DNA of 64,000 nt from CAIQQQ01 sp040399685 (GCA_040399685.1 JBBART010000002.1:62001-126000); one strand, 5' to 3'; counted from the first letter of the stretch, positions 16,249 to 24,815 are shown. Made by a program: numbers and translations. Notes: generated by a model not told the origin, from the sequence alone.

Positions 16249-16317
16249 CAAAGGGCCTGGAAGAGCACATACACGTCGGGGACAACTCGCCGTGTATATG
16301 TTCCTCCAGGCCCTTTG
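16249..16317 (+). terminator. long imperfect hairpin after rpoC
   Basis: The arm starting CAAAGGGCCTGGA at 16249 pairs with the arm ending TCCAGGCCCTTTG at 16317. The outer 13 bp are perfect; a further ~14 positions continue with one G.U and two mismatches (AGAGCACATACACG against CGTGTATATGTTCC), leaving a loop of about 14 bases. It lies 78 bases after the rpoC stop. No T-tract follows, so it is either a bidirectional or stabilising hairpin or a transcript-end structure. Confidence 0.5.
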
Positions 16318-16445
16318 TGATTCAATCATCGAATGGTGCCCTGAGGTTCCGCCTTGGGCGGGGAGCGAGGGGTGAAACCCCGTGCCTTGCTTCCCAAGCG
16401 TTGCAGATACCCGACGTTTCTTCAGCCCAGGGCATCGATCCCTGC

Positions 16446-16474
16446 TTGACTCATCCCCCGCCGCATCATAGGTT
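16446..16474 (+). promoter_or_regulatory. candidate promoter of the rpsL operon
   Basis: TTGACT (16446-16451), a 17-base spacer and TAGGTT (16469-16474) give a plausible housekeeping promoter, leaving a leader of about 177 bases before rpsL. The -10 is a weak match. Confidence 0.4.
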
Positions 16475-16488
16475 CCGCGCCCTTAGCT

Positions 16489-16510
16489 GACCCCTGATCG
16501 GGTCGTTTTT
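16489..16510 (+). terminator. small hairpin with T-tract upstream of rpsL
   Basis: GACCC-CTGATC-GGGTC is followed by GTTTTT. It is short but terminator-shaped. It lies just after the candidate rpsL promoter, so it could end read-through from rpoC or act on the leader. The remaining leader (16511-16657) contains no gene I can support. Confidence 0.35.
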
Positions 16511-16657
16511 GCAGGCACTTTCTCTCGTGCGGCGCCGCCCCTTGGGGCTTAGGCCGTGTGGTGATAGGACCCCGCAGGGCGGTTTCCGCCTTCTGTGGGT
16601 GTTGTCTTTGGAAACGGCCTGGGTTTGGGCTTTTGCAGTACGGAGTGAACAGGGTCT

Positions 16658-17029
16658 ATGCCGACCATCAACCAGCTGATCGCGAACGGGCGTGAGCCTG
16701 CACCGAAGCGGAACAAGGTTCCTGCCTTGCAGGGCTGCCCGCAGAAGCGCGGCGTTTGCACGCGCGTCTACACCACGACCCCGAAGAAGCCGAACTCGGC
16801 GCTTCGTAAGGTCGCCAAGGTGCGCCTGACCAACGGCTTTGAAGTTGTGAGCTACATCCCGGGTGAGGGTCACAACCTTCAGGAGCACTCTGTGGTGCTG
16901 ATCCGTGGTGGTCGCGTAAAGGACTTGCCGGGTGTGCGTTACCACATCCTGCGCGGCGTATTGGATACGCAGGGCCTGCCGAAGCGCCGCAAGCGCCGGT
17001 CGCTCTACGGCGCCAAGCGGCCGAAGTAA
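16658..17029 (+). CDS. rpsL: 30S ribosomal protein S12
   Basis: S12 of the decoding centre, 123 residues. It contains CTRVYTTTPKKPNSALRKVA and GGRVKDLPGVRYH. Residues equivalent to E. coli K43 and K88, where streptomycin-resistance substitutions arise, are lysine here, i.e. the unmodified form. First gene of the str-type operon; rpsG follows after 13 bases. Confidence 0.98.
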   Translation: MPTINQLIANGREPAPKRNKVPALQGCPQKRGVCTRVYTTTPKKPNSALRKVAKVRLTNGFEVVSYIPGEGHNLQEHSVVLIRGGRVKDLPGVRYHILRGVLDTQGLPKRRKRRSLYGAKRPK

Positions 17030-17042
17030 GAGAGGGAATGCT

Positions 17043-17519
17043 ATGAGCCGTCGTCACCGCGCTGCGAAGCGTGAAATTCTGCCGGATGCGAAGTTCGGCG
17101 ACACCGTTATCACGCGTTTTATGAATGCGCTGATGTATGACGGGAAGAAATCTGCCGCCGAAGGGATCGTCTACGGCGCGATGGAAACCATGAAGAAGCG
17201 TGGAGGCCCTGCCGCCGATCCGGTGCGCATGTTCCACGAAGCTTTGGACAACGTGAAGCCGGCCGTCGAGGTGCGTTCGCGCCGCGTCGGTGGTGCCACG
17301 TATCAGGTGCCCGTCGAAGTTCGGACCGAGCGCCGCCAGGCGCTTGCGATTCGCTGGATCATCGATAGCTCGCGCAAGCGCGGTGAGCACACGATGGAAG
17401 AGCGTTTGAGCAACGAGCTGATGGACGCGGTGAACAACCGTGGTTCGGCAGTGAAGAAGCGCGAAGATACCCATCGTATGGCCGAAGCCAATAAGGCATT
17501 CAGCCACTATCGCTGGTAA
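17043..17519 (+). CDS. rpsG: 30S ribosomal protein S7
   Basis: S7 nucleates assembly of the 30S head and contacts E-site tRNA. The 158 residues start MSRRHRAAKREILPDAKFGD; RSRRVGGATYQVPVEV and the C-terminal HRMAEANKAFSHYRW are diagnostic. AGAGGGA lies just before the ATG at 17043. Normally fusA would follow; here the next gene is tuf, 54 bases on. Confidence 0.98.
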   Translation: MSRRHRAAKREILPDAKFGDTVITRFMNALMYDGKKSAAEGIVYGAMETMKKRGGPAADPVRMFHEALDNVKPAVEVRSRRVGGATYQVPVEVRTERRQALAIRWIIDSSRKRGEHTMEERLSNELMDAVNNRGSAVKKREDTHRMAEANKAFSHYRW

Positions 17520-17573
17520 CCGAAGACTTTAGAACCAACCCCCGTTTGTAGTTCGGGCACGGAGAAGACCACG

Positions 17574-18782
17574 ATGGCCAAGGCGAAATTTGAGCGGAAC
17601 AAGCCGCACTGCAACATCGGCACGATCGGCCATGTGGACCATGGCAAGACGTCGCTGACGGCTGCGATCACGAAGGTGCTCGCGGAAACCGGTGGTGCGA
17701 TTTACACGGCGTATGACCAGATCGACAAGGCTCCCGAGGAGCGTGCGCGCGGCATCACCATCTCGACGGCTCACGTCGAGTATGAGACTGCCAACCGTCA
17801 CTACGCTCACGTGGACTGCCCTGGTCACGCTGACTATGTGAAGAACATGATCACCGGTGCCGCCCAGATGGACGGCGCCATCCTGGTCGTCTCCGCTGCT
17901 GACGGCCCGATGCCGCAGACCCGCGAGCACATCTTGCTCGCCCGTCAGGTTGGCGTGCCGGCTCTCGTCGTGTTCCTCAACAAGATGGACATCGCCGACG
18001 CCGACCTCGTCGAGTTGGTGGAAATGGAAGTCCGTGAGCTGCTCAGCAGCTATCAGTTCCCGGGCGACGATATCCCTATCATCATGGGCTCGGCCGTTTG
18101 CGCCTTGCAGGACAAGCAGCCTGAGATCGGCCGCGAAGCCGTTCTGAAGCTGATGGCCGCTGTGGACAGCTACATTCCGCAGCCGATGCGCGCTCTTGAT
18201 CGTCCGTTCCTGATGCCGATCGAAGACGTGTTCTCGATCTCGGGTCGTGGCACGGTCGTCACCGGTCGCGTCGAGTCGGGTATTGTGAAGGTTGGCGAGG
18301 AAGTCGAGATCGTCGGCATCCGCGACACCACCAAGACCATCGTCACCGGCGTTGAAATGTTCCGCAAGCTGCTCGATCAGGGCCAGGCTGGCGACAACAT
18401 CGGCGCGCTGCTGCGTGGCACGAAGCGTGAAGACGTCGAGCGCGGCCAGGTGTTGGCAAAGCCGAACACGATCAAGCCGCACAAGAACTTCAAGGCCGAG
18501 AGCTACATCCTGACGAAGGAAGAGGGTGGCCGTCACACACCATTCTTCACTAACTATCGTCCGCAGTTCTATTTCCGCACCACGGACGTGACCGGCATCG
18601 TGTCGCTGCCCGAGGGCGTGGAAATGGTCATGCCGGGTGACAACGTGTCGATGGATGTCGAGCTGATCCAGCCGATCGCCATGGACGAAGGTCTCCGCTT
18701 CGCTATTCGCGAAGGTGGCCGCACGGTCGGCGCCGGCGTCGTCGCGCAGATCGTTGACGTTGCTCCGCCTGCCAAGAAGTAA
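17574..18782 (+). CDS. tuf: elongation factor Tu
   Basis: EF-Tu delivers aminoacyl-tRNA to the ribosome as a GTPase. The 402 residues hold the P-loop GHVDHGKT (19-26), the switch DCPGHADYVKNM, the guanine motif NKMD (136-139) and the C-terminal domain ending EGGRTVGAGVVAQIVDV. The protein is a few residues longer than the E. coli one (394). It lies directly behind rpsG with no fusA between, and a GC hairpin separates it from rpsJ. Confidence 0.98.
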   Translation: MAKAKFERNKPHCNIGTIGHVDHGKTSLTAAITKVLAETGGAIYTAYDQIDKAPEERARGITISTAHVEYETANRHYAHVDCPGHADYVKNMITGAAQMDGAILVVSAADGPMPQTREHILLARQVGVPALVVFLNKMDIADADLVELVEMEVRELLSSYQFPGDDIPIIMGSAVCALQDKQPEIGREAVLKLMAAVDSYIPQPMRALDRPFLMPIEDVFSISGRGTVVTGRVESGIVKVGEEVEIVGIRDTTKTIVTGVEMFRKLLDQGQAGDNIGALLRGTKREDVERGQVLAKPNTIKPHKNFKAESYILTKEEGGRHTPFFTNYRPQFYFRTTDVTGIVSLPEGVEMVMPGDNVSMDVELIQPIAMDEGLRFAIREGGRTVGAGVVAQIVDVAPPAKK

Positions 18783-18797
18783 GACTCGCGAATAGCG

Positions 18798-18821
18798 CCC
18801 GGGGTGATGAAGCCCCGGGCT
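18798..18821 (+). promoter_or_regulatory. 8-bp GC hairpin between tuf and rpsJ
   Basis: GCCCGGGG (18798-18805) and CCCCGGGC (18814-18821) pair across an 8-base loop. No T-tract; the rpsJ ribosome site (AGGAAAG) follows. Probably an mRNA stability or processing element at the boundary of the str and S10 parts. Confidence 0.45.
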
Positions 18822-18838
18822 GCAGGAAAGATTGCGTT

Positions 18839-19147
18839 ATGGACAACCAGAATATCCGCATCCGGCTGAAGGCCTACGATCACCGCGTGCTCGACAACAG
18901 CACCAAGGAAATCGTGAACACGGCCAAGCGCACGGGTGCACAGGTGCGCGGGCCGATTCCGCTGCCGACCCACATCGAGCGTTTCACCGTGAACCGCAGC
19001 CCGCATGTGGACAAGAAGAGCCGCGAGCAGTTCGAAATCCGGACCCATCGCCGCCTTCTCGACATCGTCGACCCGACCCCGCAGACGGTCGACGCGCTGA
19101 TGAAGTTGGACCTTGCTGCCGGCGTTGACGTCGAAATCAAGATTTAA
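18839..19147 (+). CDS. rpsJ: 30S ribosomal protein S10
   Basis: S10 (NusE) of the 30S head, also part of antitermination complexes. The 102 residues include RLKAYDHRVLDNSTKEIV and the loop GPIPLPTHIERFTVNRSPHV. First gene of the S10 gene order. The 94 bases to rplC are longer than other spacers in the block. Confidence 0.98.
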   Translation: MDNQNIRIRLKAYDHRVLDNSTKEIVNTAKRTGAQVRGPIPLPTHIERFTVNRSPHVDKKSREQFEIRTHRRLLDIVDPTPQTVDALMKLDLAAGVDVEIKI

Positions 19148-19241
19148 CTCCACTGTTCTTTGACTAAGGGTCCGGACAGTGGTTCGGATCTCCTTTTGGC
19201 CTACGGACCTGCGTTAAGGGTCCCTCTGGGGAAAGAAATTA

Positions 19242-19964
19242 ATGCGTACAGGATTGCTAGCAGTAAAGCTGGGCATGACCCGGCTTTTCAAGGCGGATGG
19301 GACTCACGTTCCGTGCACCGTTCTGCACCTCGATGAGGTTCAGGTCGTTTCACAGCGCACGGTTGAGAAGGACGGCTACACAGCAGTTCAGCTCGGCTGG
19401 GGAACTGCGAAAGTGAAGAACGTCTCGCAGCCCAACAAGGGACATTTCGCCGCCGCGAAAGTCGAGCCGAAGAAGCGCCTGGCAGAGTTCCGCGTGTCCG
19501 AGGACGCGCTGCTCGAGACCGGTGCGTATCTTTCCGCGGACCATTTCGTGGTTGGCCAGAAGGTCGATGTCTGCGGCATCAGCAAGGGCAAGGGTTTTGC
19601 CGGTGCGATGAAGCGCTGGAACTTCGCCGGTCTTGAAGCCTCGCATGGCGTGTCGGTGTCTCACCGTTCGCACGGCTCGACCGGCAACCGCCAGGATCCA
19701 GGCAAGACCTTCAAGAACAAGAAGATGGCAGGTCATCTCGGCGCCGAGCGTATTACCACGCTCAACCTCGAGATCGCTTTCATCGACTCGGACAAGGGCC
19801 TCGTCTTCGTCAAGGGCGCAGTTCCCGGTGGCAAGAACGGCTATGTGTTCGTTCGCGATGCGATCAAGAAGGATCGCCACGCCGATGCGCCGTATCCTGC
19901 GGGTCTTCGTCAGGTTGCCGTCGTGGCAGCGGCCGATGCTTCGCCTGTCGAAGCTTCGGTCTGA
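19242..19964 (+). CDS. rplC: 50S ribosomal protein L3
   Basis: An early-assembly 23S-binding protein reaching toward the peptidyl transferase centre. The 240 residues start MRTGLLAVKLGMTRLFKADG and contain the central SHGVSVSHRSHGSTGNRQDP loop (the region whose glutamine is methylated by PrmB in other bacteria) and GHLGAERITTLNL. The length exceeds E. coli L3 (209) mainly through the C-terminal tail, as is common in alphaproteobacteria. Confidence 0.97.
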   Translation: MRTGLLAVKLGMTRLFKADGTHVPCTVLHLDEVQVVSQRTVEKDGYTAVQLGWGTAKVKNVSQPNKGHFAAAKVEPKKRLAEFRVSEDALLETGAYLSADHFVVGQKVDVCGISKGKGFAGAMKRWNFAGLEASHGVSVSHRSHGSTGNRQDPGKTFKNKKMAGHLGAERITTLNLEIAFIDSDKGLVFVKGAVPGGKNGYVFVRDAIKKDRHADAPYPAGLRQVAVVAAADASPVEASV

Positions 19965-19975
19965 GGAACAGAGAA

Positions 19976-20590
19976 ATGCAGATCGAAATCAAGACGCTCG
20001 ACAATGGCAGCGCCGGTACGGCCGAGTTGCCTGACGAGATTTTTGCCATCACCCCGCGCGAAGATATTATGGCGCGCGTCGTGCATTGGCAGTTGGCCAA
20101 GCGTCGCTCGGGCAACCACAAGATCAAAGGCATGGGCGAGGTGTCTGGCACCACGCGCAAGCCATACAAGCAGAAGGGCACCGGCAACGCGCGCCAGGGC
20201 TCGCTGCGCGCTCCGCAGTTCCGCAAGGGCGGCGTTGTGCATGGTCCAGTGGTTCGTGATCACGGCTACGATCTTCCCAAGAAGATCCGTCGCCTTGGCC
20301 TGTTGTCCGCTCTCTCGCAGAAGCAGGCCGATGGCAAGCTTGTGGTGATTGACGTGGCCGCTGGCGCCACCAAAACCCGCGACCTGGTTGCGAAGATGAA
20401 GGTGCTGGGCTGGAAGTCCGCACTGATCGTCGATCACGAGATCGACGGCGGCTTCCTGCTGGCGAGCCGCAACATCATTGGTCTGGACGTGCTGCCGACG
20501 ATCGGCGCCAACGTCTATGACATCCTCAACCATGACGTCCTGGCCATCACCACGGCCGGACTTGCTGGCCTGAAGGAGCGCCTGGCATGA
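19976..20590 (+). CDS. rplD: 50S ribosomal protein L4
   Basis: L4 lines the nascent-chain exit tunnel and in E. coli represses the S10 operon. The 204 residues include the tunnel extension with GTTRKPYKQKGTGNARQGS and the nearby RAPQFRKGGVVHGP. Its stop overlaps the rplW start (ATGA). Confidence 0.97.
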   Translation: MQIEIKTLDNGSAGTAELPDEIFAITPREDIMARVVHWQLAKRRSGNHKIKGMGEVSGTTRKPYKQKGTGNARQGSLRAPQFRKGGVVHGPVVRDHGYDLPKKIRRLGLLSALSQKQADGKLVVIDVAAGATKTRDLVAKMKVLGWKSALIVDHEIDGGFLLASRNIIGLDVLPTIGANVYDILNHDVLAITTAGLAGLKERLA

Positions 20591-20922
20591 GCGAGACCAA
20601 GAAGGCTCCGAAGCGCAAGCCGGTTCTTTCCCGCGAGGCGATGTACAACATCATCCGCAACCCCGTCGTGACCGAAAAGGCCACGTTGCTGGGCGAGAAG
20701 AACCAGATTGTCTTCAAGGTTGCCATGGACAGCACCAAGCCCGAGATCAAGACCGCGGTCGAGACTCTGTTCGGTGTCAAAGTGACGGGCGTGAACACGT
20801 TGGTGGCCAAGGGGAAGACGAAGCGCTTCCGCGGCCGCCCGGGTGTCCGCTCGGATGTGAAGAAGGCGTATGTGACGCTCGCCGCTGGTCAGTCGATCGA
20901 CTTGACCACCGGGCTCGCGTGA
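20587..20922 (+). CDS. rplW: 50S ribosomal protein L23
   Basis: L23 sits at the tunnel exit and docks trigger factor and SRP. The 111 residues carry an N-terminal lysine-rich extension (SETKKAPKRKPVLSREAMY) before the core NIIRNPVVTEKATLLGEKNQ; GKTKRFRGRPGVRSDVKKAY is also typical. It is coupled to rplD by a 4-base overlap. Confidence 0.96.
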   Translation: MSETKKAPKRKPVLSREAMYNIIRNPVVTEKATLLGEKNQIVFKVAMDSTKPEIKTAVETLFGVKVTGVNTLVAKGKTKRFRGRPGVRSDVKKAYVTLAAGQSIDLTTGLA

Positions 20923-20938
20923 TCGGGAAGAACGGCCG

Positions 20939-21769
20939 ATGGCACTGAAACAATTTAAGCCGGTCACCGCGTCACTGCGTGGCACGGTTCTGATCGATCG
21001 CACTGGGCTCTGGAAGGGCAAGCCGGTTAAGGCACTGACGGAGGGCAAAAGCCACTCCGGCGGTCGCAACAACCACGGCCGCATCACCAGCCGGTTCCGG
21101 GGCGGCGGACACAAGCAGTCCTACCGCATCGTCGACTTCCGTCGCCGGAAGTGGGATGTGGCTGGCATCATTGAGCGTCTTGAGTACGACCCGAACCGCA
21201 CCGCCTTCATCGCACTGGTGAAGTATGCCGACGGCGAGCTGGCCTACATCCTTGCTCCGCAGCGTGTCAAAGCGGGCGATGCGGTGATTGCTGGCGCCAA
21301 GGTCGACATCAAGCCAGGCAACGCGATGCTGCTGAGCTCGATTCCTGTGGGCACGATCATCCACAACATCGAGATGAAGCAGGGCGCCGGTGGCAAGATT
21401 GCACGTTCGGCCGGGCAGTTCGCCCAGCTGGTCGGCAAGGATAGCGGCTACGCCCAGGTGAAGCTGATGAGCGGCGAGCTGCGGGTTGTCCGCGGCGAGT
21501 GCATGGCGACGATCGGTGCGGTGTCCAACCCGGACAACTCGAACCAGTCGCTTGGTAAGGCCGGTCGTTCGCGTTGGTTGGGCCGCAAGCCGCATCAGCG
21601 TGGTGTCGTCATGAACCCTGTCGATCACCCACATGGTGGTGGCGAAGGTCGTACGTCTGGTGGCCGTCATCCTGTGACGCCATGGGGCAAGCCGACGAAG
21701 GGTTACAAGACTCGTGTGAACAAGCGGACGGATAGCCTGATTATCCGTCGCCGCAACAAGGGGAAATGA
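20939..21769 (+). CDS. rplB: 50S ribosomal protein L2
   Basis: L2 is required for subunit association and peptidyl transfer. The 276 residues carry SGGRNNHGRITSRFRGGGHK near the N-terminus and the highly conserved VMNPVDHPHGGGEGRTSGGR near the C-terminus, including the essential histidine. Normal length. Confidence 0.98.
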   Translation: MALKQFKPVTASLRGTVLIDRTGLWKGKPVKALTEGKSHSGGRNNHGRITSRFRGGGHKQSYRIVDFRRRKWDVAGIIERLEYDPNRTAFIALVKYADGELAYILAPQRVKAGDAVIAGAKVDIKPGNAMLLSSIPVGTIIHNIEMKQGAGGKIARSAGQFAQLVGKDSGYAQVKLMSGELRVVRGECMATIGAVSNPDNSNQSLGKAGRSRWLGRKPHQRGVVMNPVDHPHGGGEGRTSGGRHPVTPWGKPTKGYKTRVNKRTDSLIIRRRNKGK

Positions 21770-21772
21770 GCC

Positions 21773-22051
21773 ATGGCTCGTTCCATCTGGAAAGGCCCGT
21801 TCGTTGACGGGTATTTGCTGGGCAAGGCCGAAGCTTCGAAGGCATCGGGCCGCAACGAGGTCATCAAGATCTGGTCGCGTCGCTCGACGATCCTGCCGCA
21901 GTTCGTGGGCCTCGTTTTCGGCGTCTACAACGGACACAAGTTCCTGCCGGTGCAGGTGACCGAGAATATGGTAGGGCACAAGTTCGGCGAGTTCTCGCCG
22001 ACACGTACCTTCACCGGCCACTCGTCGGACAAGAAGGCGAAGCGGGGCTAA
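21773..22051 (+). CDS. rpsS: 30S ribosomal protein S19
   Basis: S19 of the 30S head. The 92 residues start MARSIWKGPFVDGYLL and contain KIWSRRSTILPQFVG and GHKFGEFSPTRTFTGHS. It lies 3 bases from rplB and 1 base from rplV. Confidence 0.98.
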   Translation: MARSIWKGPFVDGYLLGKAEASKASGRNEVIKIWSRRSTILPQFVGLVFGVYNGHKFLPVQVTENMVGHKFGEFSPTRTFTGHSSDKKAKRG

Positions 22052-22052
22052 C

Positions 22053-22472
22053 ATGAGCAAGCCAAAATATCCTCGCAAGCTGGCCGATACGGAAGCTCAG
22101 GCTTTGATGAGCAACATCCGCATCAGCCCGCGCAAGCTGAACCTGGTTGCCGGTTTGATCCGCAACCAGCCAGCCGCCGCCGCTGTCGCGTCCCTTACCT
22201 TCTCCAAGAAGCGCATTGCGCAACAGGTGAAGAAGGTTCTCGAGAGCGCCATTGCCAACGCCGAGAACAACCATCAGCTCGACGTCGACCGCCTGGTCGT
22301 CGCGCGCGCTGAAGTGGGCAAGTCCGTTGTCATGCGCCGCTTCCATGCGCGTGGCCGTGGCCGGTCCGCCAGCATCGAGAAGTGGTTCAGCCACATCAAG
22401 ATCGTGGTTGCCGAGCGTTCGAACGAACTGCCGCCGTCGGTTGTGTCTGACGAAGCCGGGGAGGCCGCGTAA
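22053..22472 (+). CDS. rplV: 50S ribosomal protein L22
   Basis: L22 lines the exit tunnel opposite L4. The 139 residues show RISPRKLNLVAGLIRN and the beta-hairpin region VMRRFHARGRGRSASIEKWF. The C-terminal tail ELPPSVVSDEAGEAA extends beyond the E. coli protein. Confidence 0.97.
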   Translation: MSKPKYPRKLADTEAQALMSNIRISPRKLNLVAGLIRNQPAAAAVASLTFSKKRIAQQVKKVLESAIANAENNHQLDVDRLVVARAEVGKSVVMRRFHARGRGRSASIEKWFSHIKIVVAERSNELPPSVVSDEAGEAA

Positions 22473-22473
22473 C

Positions 22474-23151
22474 ATGGGTCATAAAGTCAATCCGATTGGC
22501 CTGCGTCTCGGCATCAACCGTACGTGGGACAGCCGCTGGTTTGCGGACGCCGATTATGCGCGTCTGTTGCACGGCGATCTTCTGCTCCGCACGCATCTGC
22601 GCAAGAAGCTTGCTGGCGCCGGCGTTAGCCGCGTTGTCATCGAGCGTCCGGCCAAGAAGCCACGCGTGACGATCTATGCTGCTCGCCCTGGTGTGGTGAT
22701 CGGCAAGAAGGGCCAGGATATCGAGACGCTCCGCAAGGAGCTGACGAAAATGGCGAAGTCTGAGGTCAGCCTCAACATCGTCGAAATCCGCAAGCCCGAG
22801 ATCGACGCAACGCTGGTGGCCGAGAACATCGCCCAGCAGCTTGAGCGCCGGGTGGCTTTCCGTCGCGCCATGAAGCGCGCCGTGCAGTCCGCCATGCGTC
22901 TTGGCGCCCAGGGCATCCGCATCAACTGCGGCGGCCGTCTGGGTGGCGCCGAAATCGCCCGCACCGAGTGGTATCGTGAAGGCCGTGTGCCTTTGCATAC
23001 GCTCCGCGCGGACATCGATTACGGTGTTGCAACGGCCAAGACGACCTATGGCACGTGCGGTGTGAAGGTGTGGATCTTCAAGGGCGAGATCCTGTCCAAT
23101 GATCCGACGGCTCAGGACCGTCGCGCCGCCGAACAGGCGCCGCAGCGGTAA
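22474..23151 (+). CDS. rpsC: 30S ribosomal protein S3
   Basis: S3 of the mRNA entry tunnel, with mRNA helicase activity together with S4/S5. The 225 residues open MGHKVNPIGLRLGINRTWDS; the KH domain shows GVVIGKKGQDIETLRKEL. GVKVWIFKGEIL marks the C-terminal domain. The ATG at 22474, one base after rplV, is chosen by the family N-terminus. Confidence 0.98.
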   Translation: MGHKVNPIGLRLGINRTWDSRWFADADYARLLHGDLLLRTHLRKKLAGAGVSRVVIERPAKKPRVTIYAARPGVVIGKKGQDIETLRKELTKMAKSEVSLNIVEIRKPEIDATLVAENIAQQLERRVAFRRAMKRAVQSAMRLGAQGIRINCGGRLGGAEIARTEWYREGRVPLHTLRADIDYGVATAKTTYGTCGVKVWIFKGEILSNDPTAQDRRAAEQAPQR

Positions 23152-23163
23152 GGATGAATTGAG

Positions 23164-23580
23164 ATGATGTCTCCTAAGCGGACCAAGTTCCGCAAGGCCC
23201 ACAAGGGTCGTATTAAGGGTGTTGCCAAAGGTGGCACGGCGCTCAACTTCGGTCAGTTCGGCCTGAAGGCCATGCAGCCGGAGCGCATCACCGCGCGTCA
23301 GATCGAAGCGGCTCGCCGCGCGATTACCCGTGCGATGAAGCGTGCTGGACGCGTGTGGATCCGGATCTTCCCGGATGTGCCTGTGTCGTTGAAGCCTGCG
23401 GAAGTGCGAATGGGTTCTGGCAAGGGTGCGCCGGAATTTTGGGTGGCGCGGGTCGCCCCAGGTCGCATCATGTTCGAAGTCGATGGCGTTCCGGCCGAGC
23501 TTGCGCGTGAAGCGCTGAGCCTCGGTGCCGCGAAGCTGCCGATCCGGACCAAGTTCATCACCCGCATCGGAGACGCGTGA
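23164..23580 (+). CDS. rplP: 50S ribosomal protein L16
   Basis: L16 contacts the tRNA elbow near the peptidyl transferase centre. The 138 residues start MMSPKRTKFRKAHKGRIKG and include KPAEVRMGSGKGAPEFWVAR, which holds the arginine hydroxylated in some bacteria. Normal length. Confidence 0.98.
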   Translation: MMSPKRTKFRKAHKGRIKGVAKGGTALNFGQFGLKAMQPERITARQIEAARRAITRAMKRAGRVWIRIFPDVPVSLKPAEVRMGSGKGAPEFWVARVAPGRIMFEVDGVPAELAREALSLGAAKLPIRTKFITRIGDA

Positions 23581-23581
23581 G

Positions 23582-23800
23582 ATGAGTAAGGAAGCCAAGC
23601 CAGCCGATCTGCGGACCAAGTCCGCGGACGAATTGCAGGCAATGTTGCTGGGCCTTCGCAAGACGCAGTTCAACCTGCGCTTCCAGCGGGCCACGGGACA
23701 AAATGAGGGTGTGGGTCAAGTGCGCCAGGTGCGCCGCGACATCGCACGTGTGAAGACCATCATGGCCCAGAAGAAGACCTCTTCTGCGGCCGCCAAGTAA
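23582..23800 (+). CDS. rpmC: 50S ribosomal protein L29
   Basis: A small protein at the tunnel exit. The 72 residues show the two-helix pattern LRTKSADELQAMLLGLRKTQ and NLRFQRATGQ then VRQVRRDIARVKTIM. The ATG at 23582 lies one base after rplP. The short Ala/Lys tail (KKTSSAAAK) is not conserved. Confidence 0.96.
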   Translation: MSKEAKPADLRTKSADELQAMLLGLRKTQFNLRFQRATGQNEGVGQVRQVRRDIARVKTIMAQKKTSSAAAK

Positions 23801-23812
23801 GGGGGGGGAGCG

Positions 23813-24103
23813 ATGCCACGGCGCGTTCTCACAGGGCGAGTGACCAGCGACAAGATGACCAAGACCATTACGGTTCTGGTCGATCGTCGGGTCATGCACC
23901 CGCTGTATAAGAAGTTCATCCGGCTGTCGAAGAAATACGCAGCCCATGACGAAGCCAACGAGTGCAAGATTGGTGACAAGGTGCGCATTGAAGAATGCCG
24001 CCCCATCAGCAAGCGCAAGACCTGGATGGTCGTCGAGCGCAATGGCGTGAAGCTGGGCGAGCCCCAGCCTGTAGCCTCTGATGCCGCACTCGTCTCGGCC
24101 TAG
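23813..24103 (+). CDS. rpsQ: 30S ribosomal protein S17
   Basis: A primary 16S-binding protein of OB fold. The 96 residues include MPRRVLTGRVTSDKMTKTIT and CRPISKRKTWMVVE. A C-terminal tail of about 15 residues (EPQPVASDAALVSA) extends beyond the usual ~80-85 residue form. Confidence 0.96.
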   Translation: MPRRVLTGRVTSDKMTKTITVLVDRRVMHPLYKKFIRLSKKYAAHDEANECKIGDKVRIEECRPISKRKTWMVVERNGVKLGEPQPVASDAALVSA

Positions 24104-24114
24104 GAAGTAGTACA

Positions 24115-24483
24115 ATGATTGCTGTTGAAGCAACTCTCGACGTAGCTGACAACTCTGGCGCAAAGCGCGTGCTGTGCATCAAGGTGCTCGGCGGCTCCAA
24201 GCGCAAGACTGCCTCCGTCGGCGACGTGATCGTGGTGTCAATCAAGGATGCCATCCCGCGCGGCAAGGTGAAGAAGGGCGATGTCCACCAGGCTGTGATC
24301 GTGCGCACCGCGTTCCCTGTGCGTCGGGCTGATGGCAGCGCCATCCGCTTTGACCGCAACGCGGCCGTGCTGATCAACAAGTCGATGGAGCCCATCGGCA
24401 CCCGTATTTTTGGCCCGGTCGTTCGCGAACTTCGCGCAAAGAAGTTCATGAAGATCATCTCGCTCGCGCCGGAGGTGCTGTAA
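24115..24483 (+). CDS. rplN: 50S ribosomal protein L14
   Basis: L14 sits at the subunit interface and is a RsfS-binding site. The 122 residues contain LDVADNSGAKRVLCIKVLGG and GTRIFGPVVRELRAKKFMKI. Length exactly as usual. Confidence 0.98.
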   Translation: MIAVEATLDVADNSGAKRVLCIKVLGGSKRKTASVGDVIVVSIKDAIPRGKVKKGDVHQAVIVRTAFPVRRADGSAIRFDRNAAVLINKSMEPIGTRIFGPVVRELRAKKFMKIISLAPEVL

Positions 24484-24484
24484 C

Positions 24485-24805
24485 ATGGCAGCTCGTATTC
24501 GTAAGGGCGACACAGTCGTCGTCACCAGTGGTGCCGATCGCGGCAAGCGCGGCGAAGTCCTGAAGGTTATGCCGAAGGACGAACGCGCCGTGGTTCAGGG
24601 CGTCAACATCGCCAAGAAGCACACCAAGGCCAAGGGCATGGGCCAGCCGGGCGGAATTGTGGAGGTCGAGGCGACCATTCACGTTTCCAACCTGATGCTG
24701 GTCGACCCGGCTTCGGACAAGCCGACCAAGGTTGCCTTCCGCGTGCTGGAAGACGGCCGCAAGGTGCGGGTGGCCAAGGCCACCGGCGCCGTGATCGAGA
24801 GCTGA
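24485..24805 (+). CDS. rplX: 50S ribosomal protein L24
   Basis: An assembly initiator protein of KOW fold: IRKGDTVVVTSGADRGKRGE is the KOW motif near the N-terminus, followed by VVQGVNIAKKHTK. 106 residues, normal. Confidence 0.97.
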   Translation: MAARIRKGDTVVVTSGADRGKRGEVLKVMPKDERAVVQGVNIAKKHTKAKGMGQPGGIVEVEATIHVSNLMLVDPASDKPTKVAFRVLEDGRKVRVAKATGAVIES

Positions 24806-24815
24806 GGACAAGATC

